Positions 7,620 to 16,419 of a DNA stretch of 28,755 bases are shown here, in pieces. The stretch spans positions 1 to 28,755 of the forward strand of contig CAZFCK010000034.1 of assembly GCA_964517355.1 (NCBI GenBank), read 5' to 3'. This stretch comes from CAZFCK01 sp964517355 (GTDB lineage: Bacteria; Desulfobacterota; Desulfovibrionia; Desulfovibrionales; Desulfovibrionaceae). The translations under genes and the position numbers were made by a program. Each line of letters opens with the position of its first letter. Position 1 is the first letter of the stretch. Under the pieces are notes generated by a model, which was not told where the DNA came from, did not search any database, and was given only the letters and a program-made list of their open reading frames with translations.

Positions 7620-8764
7620 GCTTCGCCGGCTTCCTTTTCCCGCCATGTTCTATGCCGGGAGAGGTTCAACAACAATCCAACACATAAAAAAGAGCACAAA
7701 AGGCTGCTGCCGCCATAGCTCATGAACGGCATGGGCACTCCCTTGGGAGGAGCGGTGCCCAGCACCACCGCCATGTTCAACACCGCGCCCAGCGCCAGAA
7801 TCAATGTCGCGCCGTAGCCTACCAGCCTGTTTTGCAATTCATCCTGCTGCAAGGCCACCAAAAAGGACCGCAGCAAGAGCATGCCCATGAGCAGAAAAAC
7901 CAGTGAAACGCCCACGAATCCCAACTCTTCGCCCACCACGGCCATAATGAAATCGTTGTGGGCTTCGGGCAGGAAGAAAAGTTTCTGCTTGCCGGCGCCC
8001 AGCCCCTGCCCCCAAATCTGGCCCGAGCCAAAGGCGTACAGCGACTGCACCAGTTGGTATCCCGCGTCCATGGCGTCTTTGAACGGATCCAAAAACGCAA
8101 GCAGTCTGCGGCTGCGGTAAGGAGACTGCACGATGAGCATCCATCCGGCCGAAGCGGCCATGATCATAGCCATCAACAAATAAACGAGCCGCGTGCCCCC
8201 AACCAGGCACATGAGAAACAACAGTCCGCCCATAAAAGCGGCGCCGCCGAAATCGGGCTGCACCAGAATCAAGAGACAAAATATTCCGGTCACGGCAAAA
8301 GGAGGAATAACGCCCACGCTGAACGTTTTGACCAGGGCCTGCTTTTTGCTCAAAAACCAGGCAAGGTACAGCACCAGGGTGATCTTGGCGAACTCCATGG
8401 GCTGAATGTTGAACCAGGCGATGTGCAGCCAGCGGCGCGCACCGTTCACTTCCACTCCCAACGGCGTGAACAGGGTCAGGAGCAAAAGAAACAGCACTAT
8501 GCCCAAGGCCCAGTACTTGAAATCGTAAATGCGCCGGATGGGCGTCACGGCCACCACGGCCATAAGCGCTATGCCCGCCAACGCGAACATACATTGCTTC
8601 CGGAAAAAGAAAAACTTGTCGGAATAATACTTCTCCGCCATGACGCCGCTGGCGCTGAGCACCATCATCAGGCCCACCCCGGCCAGCAACAAGGTGGCCG
8701 CGAGCAGCCAATAGTCAAAACGCGATGAAACGTTTTGACTATCGGGCTGTTGCTTAAGCCTCAC
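7607..8764 (-). CDS. ftsW: Septal peptidoglycan glycosyltransferase FtsW (SEDS family)
   Basis: FtsW is the SEDS polymerase that makes septal glycan strands from lipid II together with the class B PBP FtsI. The 385-residue polytopic protein shows VNGARRWL (107-113 region), QPMEFAK (121-127), LVQPDFGG (168-174), PEAHNDFI with the presumed catalytic aspartate (D271), GEELGF and the C-terminal PPKGVPMPFMSYGGSS. The more usual QPSE motif reads QPME. Translation starts at a GTG at 8764 that overlaps the murD TGA (GTGA), with GGAGA eight bases upstream. It is called FtsW rather than RodA because of its position among mur/fts genes and upstream of murG. Confidence 0.97.
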   Translation of the reverse strand: MRLKQQPDSQNVSSRFDYWLLAATLLLAGVGLMMVLSASGVMAEKYYSDKFFFFRKQCMFALAGIALMAVVAVTPIRRIYDFKYWALGIVLFLLLLTLFTPLGVEVNGARRWLHIAWFNIQPMEFAKITLVLYLAWFLSKKQALVKTFSVGVIPPFAVTGIFCLLILVQPDFGGAAFMGGLLFLMCLVGGTRLVYLLMAMIMAASAGWMLIVQSPYRSRRLLAFLDPFKDAMDAGYQLVQSLYAFGSGQIWGQGLGAGKQKLFFLPEAHNDFIMAVVGEELGFVGVSLVFLLMGMLLLRSFLVALQQDELQNRLVGYGATLILALGAVLNMAVVLGTAPPKGVPMPFMSYGGSSLLCSFLCVGLLLNLSRHRTWREKEAGEACSV

Positions 8765-10056
8765 GGGAGTTTCTCCACTATGCTTTCAAAATGCAGGCCG
8801 CGCTCTTCGTAATTGGCGAACTGGTCGAAGCTCGAAGTGGCCGGAGAGAGCAACACCACGTCGCCTTTCTTCGCCCGCTCGCGCAGCCAGGCGACGGCCT
8901 GATCCATCTTTTCTTCCCAATGCAAGGGCACGGCGCCGTTCCAGGCAGTGGTGAACGCTTCGCGGCTGCCTCCATAAAGGCACACGGCCTTCACCCGTTC
9001 CTGCAACAAGGGGCGCAGGCTGCTCAAGTCGCCCCCTTTGAATTTGCCGCCCGCCAGCAGCAACACAGGGCTTTCGAAACTCCTGAGCGCGGCGCGCAAG
9101 GAATCCACGGTTGTTGCCTTGGAATCATTGACATAAAGAATGCCGTCCACTTTGCGCACCCGGCTGAGGCGATGTTTTGGGGGGCGGAAATCCTTGATGG
9201 CCCGTTGGGCCTCGTTCTCGGTCACGCCGAAAATACGCACAGCCTGATACGCCGCCTCCATGTTCTCCTGATTGTGCGCGCCCGGCAAATACTCGCTGAA
9301 AAATCTATTTTTCGGGGCGTACCACACCACTCGGGCATGCCCTGGAAGACGCAGCTCAAGTTCTTCCTTTTGCCCTAACGGCAAAATGGCGTTGTCATCC
9401 ACATCCTGGTTGACGAAAAGACGCATTTTAGCTTCCAGATACTCATCCATATCCGCGTGATAATCCAGATGATTGGGCGTAAAATTCAAAAGCAGGCCGA
9501 CCCAGGGCTTGAAATGCACCGTGGTTTGCAACTGAAAGCTTGAAAGCTCGAGCACCAAAATATCCGCCCGTTCCGGAGAGAGCACGTATTCCGCCAACGG
9601 CGCGCCGATGTTGCCTCCCAAAAATACCTTGCGCCCCACATGTTCCAGCATGGCGGCGATGAGCGAGGTCGTCGTCGTCTTGCCGCTCGTTCCGGTGACG
9701 GCCACAACGGGCTTGCACACGTACCGGCTGGACAGTTCCAATTCACCGATGACTTCCACGTTCGCGGGGATGAGCGAACGGACCGAAGCCACGGACACGC
9801 CGGGACTCATGACCACGATGTCCACATCGGCGAACTGCTCCGCCGCATGGTCGCCCCCCACGATTTCAATACCGTTGTCCTTGGCCTGCTGAAGAAAATC
9901 CGCGTGCAGGGTGTGCACGTTTTTCTCCAAAAGACGAACACGGGCGCCAAGGGCAGCACTCATCAAAGCCGCCGCGCGGCCCGAGCGTCCGGCCCCGACC
10001 ACGGCCACCATGCGCCCCGTAAGGGGCTTACGTGCCAATGCCTCTACTTTGCCCAC
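8761..10056 (-). CDS. murD: UDP-N-acetylmuramoylalanine--D-glutamate ligase MurD
   Basis: MurD adds D-glutamate to UDP-MurNAc-L-Ala using ATP. The protein has an N-terminal Rossmann-like region (VVGAGRSGRAA), the ATP loop GTSGKTTTT (122-130), GNIGAPL, ELSSFQL (170-176), TPNHLDYH and the C-terminal NDSKATTVDS and LLSPATSSFD motifs. The start is decided by the ribosome binding site. TTG at 10062 is only 3 nt from AGGAG, while the in-frame GTG at 10056 stands 9 nt from it, so GTG is preferred, giving 431 residues. It lies 12 nt after mraY and its stop overlaps the ftsW start by 4 nt. Confidence 0.97.
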   Translation of the reverse strand: MGKVEALARKPLTGRMVAVVGAGRSGRAAALMSAALGARVRLLEKNVHTLHADFLQQAKDNGIEIVGGDHAAEQFADVDIVVMSPGVSVASVRSLIPANVEVIGELELSSRYVCKPVVAVTGTSGKTTTTSLIAAMLEHVGRKVFLGGNIGAPLAEYVLSPERADILVLELSSFQLQTTVHFKPWVGLLLNFTPNHLDYHADMDEYLEAKMRLFVNQDVDDNAILPLGQKEELELRLPGHARVVWYAPKNRFFSEYLPGAHNQENMEAAYQAVRIFGVTENEAQRAIKDFRPPKHRLSRVRKVDGILYVNDSKATTVDSLRAALRSFESPVLLLAGGKFKGGDLSSLRPLLQERVKAVCLYGGSREAFTTAWNGAVPLHWEEKMDQAVAWLRERAKKGDVVLLSPATSSFDQFANYEERGLHFESIVEKLP

Positions 10057-10068
10057 GATCAAATGCTC

Positions 10069-11148
10069 CTAACGCAATTTTAATGTTGAAAGGGCGGCCA
10101 ATCCCAACAGAATGGACAGAATCCAAAAGCGGATGATGATCTTGGATTCCGGTATGCCCTTGAGTTCAAAGTGATGGTGAATGGGCGCCATGCGAAAGAT
10201 GCGCTTGCCGCCGCTGAATTTGTAATATCCCACCTGCAAAATCACGGAGAGGGTTTCTATGACGAACAGACCTCCCACGATGGTCAACACCAATTCCTGC
10301 TTTGCGAGCACCGCGATAAAACCCAGGGTGCCGCCCAGACTCAGTGAGCCCACATCTCCCATAAAGACCTGGGCCGGGTAGGCGTTGTACCATAAAAACC
10401 CGAGCCCGGCGCCGATGAGCGCGCCGCAGAACACCGTCACCTCGCCCACTCCGGGAATGGGCGCAACCTGGAGATAGCGCGCCATTTGCGCGTGACCCGA
10501 CACATAAATAAAGACCGCGAAGCAAATACCGGCCATGATCGTCGGGCCGATGGCCAGACCGTCGAGGCCGTCAGTGAGGTTCACGCCGTTGGACGCCCCG
10601 ACCATGACCAGCATGGCGAAGGGCACGTAAAACCATCCCAAATCGGGCTGGACCTCCTTGAAAAACGGCAGCACCAGCTTGGTGGAATAGGCGGGCTCGT
10701 TGATGAGCATAAACATGGCGATGCCGGCCACAAGGAGCTGGCAAAGAAACTTGGTGCGCGCGCTGAAGCCCTTGTTATGGTGTTTGCGGATCTTGGTGAA
10801 ATCATCGAAAAAGCCCACGAGGGCGAATCCGCAATATACAAATATTGTCAACCAAATATAATGGTTGCTCAAATCGGACCACAACAGCACGCTGGTAAGC
10901 AGGCCGACCGCAATGAGCAAGCCGCCCATTGTCGGCGTCCCGGCCTTTTGCTGATGCGAGGCCACGCCGTCTTCCTGGATATACTGCCCGAATTTTAATC
11001 TGCGCAGCCAGGCGATCATATGGGGGCCGACCAGGATGCTGACAACCAGCGCAGTAAGCAACGCCCATACCGAACGAAAAGTAATATACCGAAAGACATT
11101 AAAAAAACTGACGTCTGCGCTCAAGGGGTAAAGCAAATGGTAAATCAT
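10069..11148 (-). CDS. mraY: Phospho-MurNAc-pentapeptide transferase MraY
   Basis: MraY is the integral membrane enzyme that moves phospho-MurNAc-pentapeptide onto undecaprenyl phosphate to form lipid I. From the ATG at 11148 it is 359 residues, the family's usual size. GTPTMGG (70-76), the magnesium-binding DD (115-116), NGVNLTDGLDGLA (187-199), MGDVGS (263-268) and the APIHHHFE motif (321-328) are all present with about ten membrane segments. The open frame runs further upstream (to 11250), but that extension lies inside murF. ATG 11148 forms an ATGA overlap with the murF stop and has GAGGAG eight bases upstream. Confidence 0.98.
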   Translation of the reverse strand: MIYHLLYPLSADVSFFNVFRYITFRSVWALLTALVVSILVGPHMIAWLRRLKFGQYIQEDGVASHQQKAGTPTMGGLLIAVGLLTSVLLWSDLSNHYIWLTIFVYCGFALVGFFDDFTKIRKHHNKGFSARTKFLCQLLVAGIAMFMLINEPAYSTKLVLPFFKEVQPDLGWFYVPFAMLVMVGASNGVNLTDGLDGLAIGPTIMAGICFAVFIYVSGHAQMARYLQVAPIPGVGEVTVFCGALIGAGLGFLWYNAYPAQVFMGDVGSLSLGGTLGFIAVLAKQELVLTIVGGLFVIETLSVILQVGYYKFSGGKRIFRMAPIHHHFELKGIPESKIIIRFWILSILLGLAALSTLKLR

Positions 11149-12530
11149 GCGTGCAACTCCTCGCGCAACGCGTCGCAGTAATGTTCCATCTTCATTGACC
11201 TGGAGCCTTTCACAAGCACGAGCCCCCGTGTGAACGCCAGTTTGCGCCATTCTTCAATAAATGCATCCACACTGCCCACCGCAATGAAATTTCCCTTAAA
11301 TCCTGAGTGATTCAATCCACGTACAATCTCGTCCACATGTCCGCCGCGCCAGAAAAGGACTTTCGCGCCGCTGCCCCCAACGACACGTCCCAATTCCTCA
11401 TGGGCCGCCGCCGATTGAGCGCCGAGTTCGCGCATTTCTCCCAAAACCAGGATCAAGGGGCGTTCTTCGGCAAGCTCCCTGGCGCCGGCGATGGACGGCC
11501 CCATGGATAAGGGGTTGGCGTTGTAACAATCATCCACCAAAAGAAAATGCCGCGTCGCGTACGTCTGGAATCGCCGGGCCACAGGCCGCGCCGCTTCCAA
11601 GCCGCTCCGGATGTAAGCCGTTCCAATACCCAGGCCGTGTGCGGCCGCGGCGGCCGCGGCGAGATTCTCGGCCATGAAGCCGCCTCGCCAGGGCACGTCC
11701 ACCTGAAACCGCTCTCCGGCCACCTGGAGCGTATAGCGGCCTTTGCCCCCCGGGATCGGCCCGGCGTACGCCCCGGTGCAGACCACGTCCGCATTCCCGG
11801 TGCTGAAGCAAAGTGCGCGCACGCCGTATCCCTCCACCGCGGTTGCCAACTCGGGATAATCCGCGCTGTAAACGGCCAGGCCTCCAGGCTGCAGGTGGCG
11901 CAGCAACCGCGCCTTATTCCGGGCCACGTTTCGCACATCGCCCAGCCCTTGGGAATGCACGCCTCCCACATTTACAAGAACGGCGACGTCAGGCGCCAGA
12001 ATTGCGCCAAGCAGATCCATTTCCCCGTCGTAATTGATGCCCGCCTCAAAAACCCAAAATTGTTCCTCACCCGTGGCGCGCAATATGGAAAGGGGCAAGC
12101 CGATCTGATTGTTGAGATTCAAATGATTCTTCGCCGTAACGCCAACCTGGGAGCATATGCCTGCCAGAAGTTCCTTCACCGTGGTCTTGCCCACGGAACC
12201 CGTTATTCCGACAACAGTGGCACGGCTCGCGTCGCGATGCGCGCGCGCCAGTTTGCCCAGGGCCTGGAGCACGTTATCCACGCGCAACACGCACCCTTCG
12301 GGCAAATGCGGCATATCGCGCTCGGCCACAACCGCGCAGGCGCCCCTTTCCAGGGCCAGGGCCGCGAAATCGTGACCGTCGAAGCGCTCTCCCGCAATAC
12401 AAAAAAACAACTCACCGGCAGCAATCTCCCGGCTGTCCGTCTGCACGCCGGACGGCACACGTCCGGCCGCATCTCCAAGAGCGGCGCGAGCGCCCATGGC
12501 GCCGACTATGGCCCGCAGGTCCATCTTCAC
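11145..12530 (-). CDS. murF: UDP-MurNAc-tripeptide--D-alanyl-D-alanine ligase MurF
   Basis: MurF attaches the D-Ala-D-Ala dipeptide to complete the cytoplasmic UDP-MurNAc-pentapeptide. The 461-residue protein shows the ATP loop GSVGKTT (111-117), NLNNQIG (138-144), EAGINYDGE (162-170) and DDCYNANP (333-340), plus an unusual run of seven alanines (291-297). The start is GTG at 12530, forming GTGA with the murE stop; GGGAG lies eight bases upstream. An ATG two codons later (12524) is poorly spaced from that site. The ddl gene for the dipeptide substrate is not in this window. Confidence 0.97.
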   Translation of the reverse strand: MKMDLRAIVGAMGARAALGDAAGRVPSGVQTDSREIAAGELFFCIAGERFDGHDFAALALERGACAVVAERDMPHLPEGCVLRVDNVLQALGKLARAHRDASRATVVGITGSVGKTTVKELLAGICSQVGVTAKNHLNLNNQIGLPLSILRATGEEQFWVFEAGINYDGEMDLLGAILAPDVAVLVNVGGVHSQGLGDVRNVARNKARLLRHLQPGGLAVYSADYPELATAVEGYGVRALCFSTGNADVVCTGAYAGPIPGGKGRYTLQVAGERFQVDVPWRGGFMAENLAAAAAAAHGLGIGTAYIRSGLEAARPVARRFQTYATRHFLLVDDCYNANPLSMGPSIAGARELAEERPLILVLGEMRELGAQSAAAHEELGRVVGGSGAKVLFWRGGHVDEIVRGLNHSGFKGNFIAVGSVDAFIEEWRKLAFTRGLVLVKGSRSMKMEHYCDALREELHA

Positions 12531-13996
12531 GAAAGCAGCTCCCGAATCACTTGCTGATCACTGTAGGGGCGTTTTTCATCTCCAATCTGCTGGTAGGCTT
12601 CATGGCCTTTGCCCGCCACAACCAGCACATCCGAGGTGCACATCTCCTGAATGGCCGTGGCGATGGCCATGCGCCGATCCGGCGTTTCCAGAACCATGGG
12701 ACAGTTGCGCAGTCCGGGCCGCACGTCGTTCATGATGTCAACCGGATTCTCATGGCGGGGATTGTCCGAGGTCAAAACCGCCACATCGGAATACTTGCAC
12801 ACCGCCTGCCCCATAAGGGGGCGTTTCGTCCGGTCCCGGTCTCCGCCGCAACCGAATACGGTGAACAAGCGTCTGAAATCCAATTCCTTGACTGCGGAAA
12901 GCATATTTTCCAGGGCATCGGGCGTGTGGGCGAAGTCCACGAAAATATTCAGCCCCCGATTATTGGCGATACGCTCGAGCCTTCCGGGCACGCCCATAAA
13001 ATCCTCTAGAGACTTCATGTCCCCTGGAGTCCGGCCATAGGCCAGTGCAACAGCCTGGGCGGCGAGCAGGTTCGAGGCGTTGAACCCTCCGATAAGCGGC
13101 GAATGTAGACGCCAGACCTCGGATCCAAGGCGCATCTCCAGTTCCAGTCCTTCCACGGAACTGGAAAGTATCGTGCCATGCAGCGCCCTTTCCCGCATTC
13201 CCTCCGGAATCTCGCCCAGGCCAAAGCCCAAAGCGTGAGGCATTTCCCCCAAAAGTCTCCGGCTGTATGGATCATCCCAGTTGATCACGACCTTCTTATC
13301 CGCATGGGGCACTTTGCTGAAGAGCTGCGCCTTGGCCTGGAAATACTGCTCCATATCTTTGTGATAATCCAAATGGTCCTGGGTCACATTGGTCAAGGCC
13401 GCGGCATCGAAACTCAAACCCGCGATACGACGCTGATCCAAGGCATGGGAGGAGACCTCCATTATGGCCAGCTCGACTCCGGCGGCCCGCATCTCGGACA
13501 AATACTCATGCACCTGCCAACAGCCGGGAGTCGTCAACGGCGCATCGCGCACTATCCCAGGCCAGCGATAATTCACCGTACCCAGCACGCCCACACGTTT
13601 TCCCACGCTTTTAAAAATGTGTTCGACCAAAAAAACCGTGGTGGTTTTGCCGTTGGTCCCGGTAATGCCCAACAAAGGAAAGGGCAAGGAATCGGTCTTG
13701 AAATGCAACGCGGCCAGTTCGCCCAGCGCGGTCCTGGGATCCGGGTGGCTGATAAAAGAGGTCACCTGGGCGGACAGATCGGCAGGCACCACGGCATCGT
13801 CTTGGATTAAAACATACGCAGCGCCGCGCTCCACCGCATCCGGAATGAAAGAGGCGCCGTTAACGGTGGGGCCGGGAATGGCCACAAAAGCGTCGCCAGG
13901 CTGCACGTGCCTGGAATTGGTGCGCACCACGAGTCCCTGCGCCACCCTGCGCTTCAGCTCGGCATAGGTCATGCTTTGATTAGGAACGTTCTGCAT
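12527..13996 (-). CDS. murE: UDP-MurNAc-dipeptide--meso-diaminopimelate ligase MurE
   Basis: MurE adds the third stem residue. The ATP loop is GTNGKTTT (113-120), TTPG (155-158) binds the substrate, NVTQDHLDYH (203-212) and the lysine of YFQAK (222) match the carbamylated-lysine region, and DNPR (411-414) is the signature of meso-diaminopimelate-adding enzymes, as opposed to lysine-adding ones. This identifies the peptidoglycan type. The length (489) is normal. The ATG at 13996 overlaps the ftsI stop by 17 nt; neither it nor a later ATG at 13972 has a strong ribosome binding site, so translational coupling to ftsI is likely. Confidence 0.97.
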   Translation of the reverse strand: MQNVPNQSMTYAELKRRVAQGLVVRTNSRHVQPGDAFVAIPGPTVNGASFIPDAVERGAAYVLIQDDAVVPADLSAQVTSFISHPDPRTALGELAALHFKTDSLPFPLLGITGTNGKTTTVFLVEHIFKSVGKRVGVLGTVNYRWPGIVRDAPLTTPGCWQVHEYLSEMRAAGVELAIMEVSSHALDQRRIAGLSFDAAALTNVTQDHLDYHKDMEQYFQAKAQLFSKVPHADKKVVINWDDPYSRRLLGEMPHALGFGLGEIPEGMRERALHGTILSSSVEGLELEMRLGSEVWRLHSPLIGGFNASNLLAAQAVALAYGRTPGDMKSLEDFMGVPGRLERIANNRGLNIFVDFAHTPDALENMLSAVKELDFRRLFTVFGCGGDRDRTKRPLMGQAVCKYSDVAVLTSDNPRHENPVDIMNDVRPGLRNCPMVLETPDRRMAIATAIQEMCTSDVLVVAGKGHEAYQQIGDEKRPYSDQQVIRELLS

Positions 13997-16139
13997 TGTC
14001 TTGCAACCATAATATACATTGGTTCGCGCCGACCGGCCACGGCTTGCCCGGAACGGGCTCCTGTCTGGTCACCATGCTGCCCGCGCCCTTCAGGCTGGGG
14101 ACAACACCTTTGCCGGCAAAAATTTCCATGGCCCGCCGGATGGAAAGTCCGCGCACGTCGGGCACCGCATCTCCGGGGATCACGCACGTTCTGTCCACTT
14201 TGCCCCGCATTTCCGCGCTGGAGCAAAACCGCACCGGCGTCGGATTGTTCAGGATCGTATCATTATTCGCCATCACCGCGGGGGCGTCCGGCAATCCGCC
14301 CATGAAGGCCAAGGTCTTGAGCGCCACCTCCTTAAAGGCCGGCGCGGCGACCACACCGCCATAATGCGAGGGCTCGGGTTCGTCCACAGATATTAAAATA
14401 AGGTATTCCGGTTTTTCCGCGGGAAAGAGCCCCACAAAAGACGCAACGACTTTTGAGCCGTATCCCCCTTCGGGTGAAGCCTTTTGCGCGGTGCTCGTTT
14501 TTCCGGCGACGGCCAGGCCGGGAATCTGGGCCCTCGATCCTGTTCCTTCATCCACAACGCTGCGCATCATGCGCAAGACCTCACGCGCCACAGCGGGCTC
14601 GAAAACGCGGGTCTCGGCCTGTACGGGCACATAGGGGTCGAGAACAAGACGCAACGGCTTGAGCACCCCCCCATTGGCGAGACACATGAACCCCTTGGCC
14701 AACTGCGGCAGGGTGACGGAAAAGCCTTGTCCGAAACCCGAAGCGGCCAGATCGATACGTTCCCAGTCTCCAGGAGGACGCAAAATGCCGCCGCTTTCAC
14801 CGGCCAAAGGCAGGCCAATACGCTGTCCAAAACCTAACTGTGCAAGATAGTTATAGTATTTTTCAGCCCCTAGGGCCATGGCGATTTTGGCCGCCCCGAT
14901 GTTGCTGGAATAAAGCACAATCTTGCGAACCGGCAGCCAGTCCTTGGCCGAAACATCGCGAATAAGCTTGCGGTCTAAGCGCATCCGCCCCTTTTCACAG
15001 TAAAAAATGGTGTCCGGCTCCACCACTTTTTCCTGCAGCGCAGCGGCCACGAGCAGAGGCTTGATCACCGATCCCGGCTCAATGGGGTCCATGGCCATAC
15101 GATTACGCCACGACGCCGGGTTGTATTTCTTATAGGCATTGGGATTGAAGCGCGGATACTCGGCCCAGGCCAGCACATGGCCGTTATCCACCTTGACGAC
15201 CAGACAGCCCCCCCACTTGGCGTTGTGGGTTTTCACCGCCTTTTCAAGGGCCTCTTCAGCCGTGTATTGCACATTCACATCCAGGGTCAGGCGCACGTCC
15301 TTGCCGCCGATATCGATCGCATGCCCTGCGTCGTCATAATAGAGCTTGCTGCCCGTGGCGTCGCGTTCCACGACGTAATTGGACTGTTTGCCAGCAAGAT
15401 GCTCGTCGAGAGATGCTTCCAATCCTTCAAGACCGCGGTCGTCCAACCCCACAAACCCTATGAGACGCCCCGCAAGGTGCTTATTGGGATATTGCCGCGC
15501 ATATTCAGTGACAATATTGATGCCCGGGAGCCTGGCGTCACGCACCGCAGCGGCTGGGGCGTCGCCGATCTGGCGCGCAATCCAGACATGTGTACCGGAA
15601 GAAGTCAATTTCCGCTTCAATTCCGCCGCATCCAGCTCCAGAATGGAAGCGAGCTTGACCGCCACATCCCCCGGATTATGCACGCGCGAAGGATCAGCGA
15701 AGATGGACTTGATAGCCACGCTTTTGGCCAGCAGCCGTCCCCTGCAGTCGAAAATTTCTCCACGCTCGCCCGCGGCGAACTCGCTGGTACGGTGTTGCCT
15801 GGCGGCCATCGCCGCGAGTTTGGGCCCCTCCACCACCTGAACGTAGTAGGCGCGCCCCCATAATGAAACCCAGAGCAACGCGAAAATCACGGCCACCGCT
15901 TTCAGCCGCAATCCGCTCCAGTCCAGATTCCGGGAAACAATCTTTCCGGCCAGGCCGGGATGCTTTTTTATACGCGCGGGTTTGCGTTTTTTGCCCAGGG
16001 CGTAGGCCTTGCGGTCCGTGAGCCCCCAACTGCGTTTTTCTCCAGCCGCAGCAGTTCTGCGAGCAAGACGCTCACTCCCGAGCCCAAGCCGGGATTCAGG
16101 CTTTTTCGCTCCCCTGTACTCGCGTTTATTCTTGGCCAT
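13980..16139 (-). CDS. ftsI: Septal peptidoglycan transpeptidase FtsI (class B PBP with PASTA domain)
   Basis: This is the class B penicillin-binding protein that crosslinks septal peptidoglycan with FtsW. From the ATG at 16139 it has 719 residues: a long, very basic cytoplasmic tail (1-77), one membrane segment (about 78-94), the dimerisation domain, and a transpeptidase domain with SVIK (357-360), SSN (411-413) and KTSTA (547-551). The last motif usually reads KTGT(A); here the third residue is serine. A C-terminal PASTA domain (about 656-712, with VPDVRGLSIRRA) is present, unlike in E. coli FtsI. An in-frame start at 16190 would run deeper into the ftsL-like gene and is less likely. The gene overlaps the ftsL-like gene by 14 nt and murE by 17 nt. 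Confidence 0.95.
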   Translation of the reverse strand: MAKNKREYRGAKKPESRLGLGSERLARRTAAAGEKRSWGLTDRKAYALGKKRKPARIKKHPGLAGKIVSRNLDWSGLRLKAVAVIFALLWVSLWGRAYYVQVVEGPKLAAMAARQHRTSEFAAGERGEIFDCRGRLLAKSVAIKSIFADPSRVHNPGDVAVKLASILELDAAELKRKLTSSGTHVWIARQIGDAPAAAVRDARLPGINIVTEYARQYPNKHLAGRLIGFVGLDDRGLEGLEASLDEHLAGKQSNYVVERDATGSKLYYDDAGHAIDIGGKDVRLTLDVNVQYTAEEALEKAVKTHNAKWGGCLVVKVDNGHVLAWAEYPRFNPNAYKKYNPASWRNRMAMDPIEPGSVIKPLLVAAALQEKVVEPDTIFYCEKGRMRLDRKLIRDVSAKDWLPVRKIVLYSSNIGAAKIAMALGAEKYYNYLAQLGFGQRIGLPLAGESGGILRPPGDWERIDLAASGFGQGFSVTLPQLAKGFMCLANGGVLKPLRLVLDPYVPVQAETRVFEPAVAREVLRMMRSVVDEGTGSRAQIPGLAVAGKTSTAQKASPEGGYGSKVVASFVGLFPAEKPEYLILISVDEPEPSHYGGVVAAPAFKEVALKTLAFMGGLPDAPAVMANNDTILNNPTPVRFCSSAEMRGKVDRTCVIPGDAVPDVRGLSIRRAMEIFAGKGVVPSLKGAGSMVTRQEPVPGKPWPVGANQCILWLQDNAERS

Positions 16140-16419
16140 TCTCGTTTCCCGCCCTACGCACTTGTCCCGCAGCGGGGACCTTGAGATCATATTTCGGCGC
16201 CAACCGTTCCAACCTGTAAAGCGCTATCAGATTGTCACGCTCCACACGAAGCTTGGCCACGTGGTCTTCCAGCTTCTGCACTTCGTTTTGCTTGTTTTTC
16301 AGCCCGTACGCCAAATCCGTGCGTTCAATGTTCAACCAGACCAAAAAAATTCCGAGCATGAGCGTCAATCCCCCGGCCACCCCGGTAAGCAACATCCAGC
16401 TTCTGTTCATCTGCTGCAT
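16126..16419 (-). CDS. ftsL: FtsL-like small bitopic division protein
   Basis: This 97-residue protein has a short cytoplasmic end, one membrane segment (about 8-30) and a coiled-coil stretch (about 34-70, rich in K, E, L and N) facing the periplasm. That is the architecture of FtsL, which activates FtsW-FtsI with FtsQ and FtsB. Sequence signatures are weak in this family, so the call rests on topology and on its standard position between rsmH and ftsI. The ATG at 16419 has GGAGAAG about ten bases upstream and overlaps the rsmH stop by 13 nt. The ATG at 16410 (ATGA overlap) is the alternative. Confidence 0.82.
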   Translation of the reverse strand: MQQMNRSWMLLTGVAGGLTLMLGIFLVWLNIERTDLAYGLKNKQNEVQKLEDHVAKLRVERDNLIALYRLERLAPKYDLKVPAAGQVRRAGNENGQE

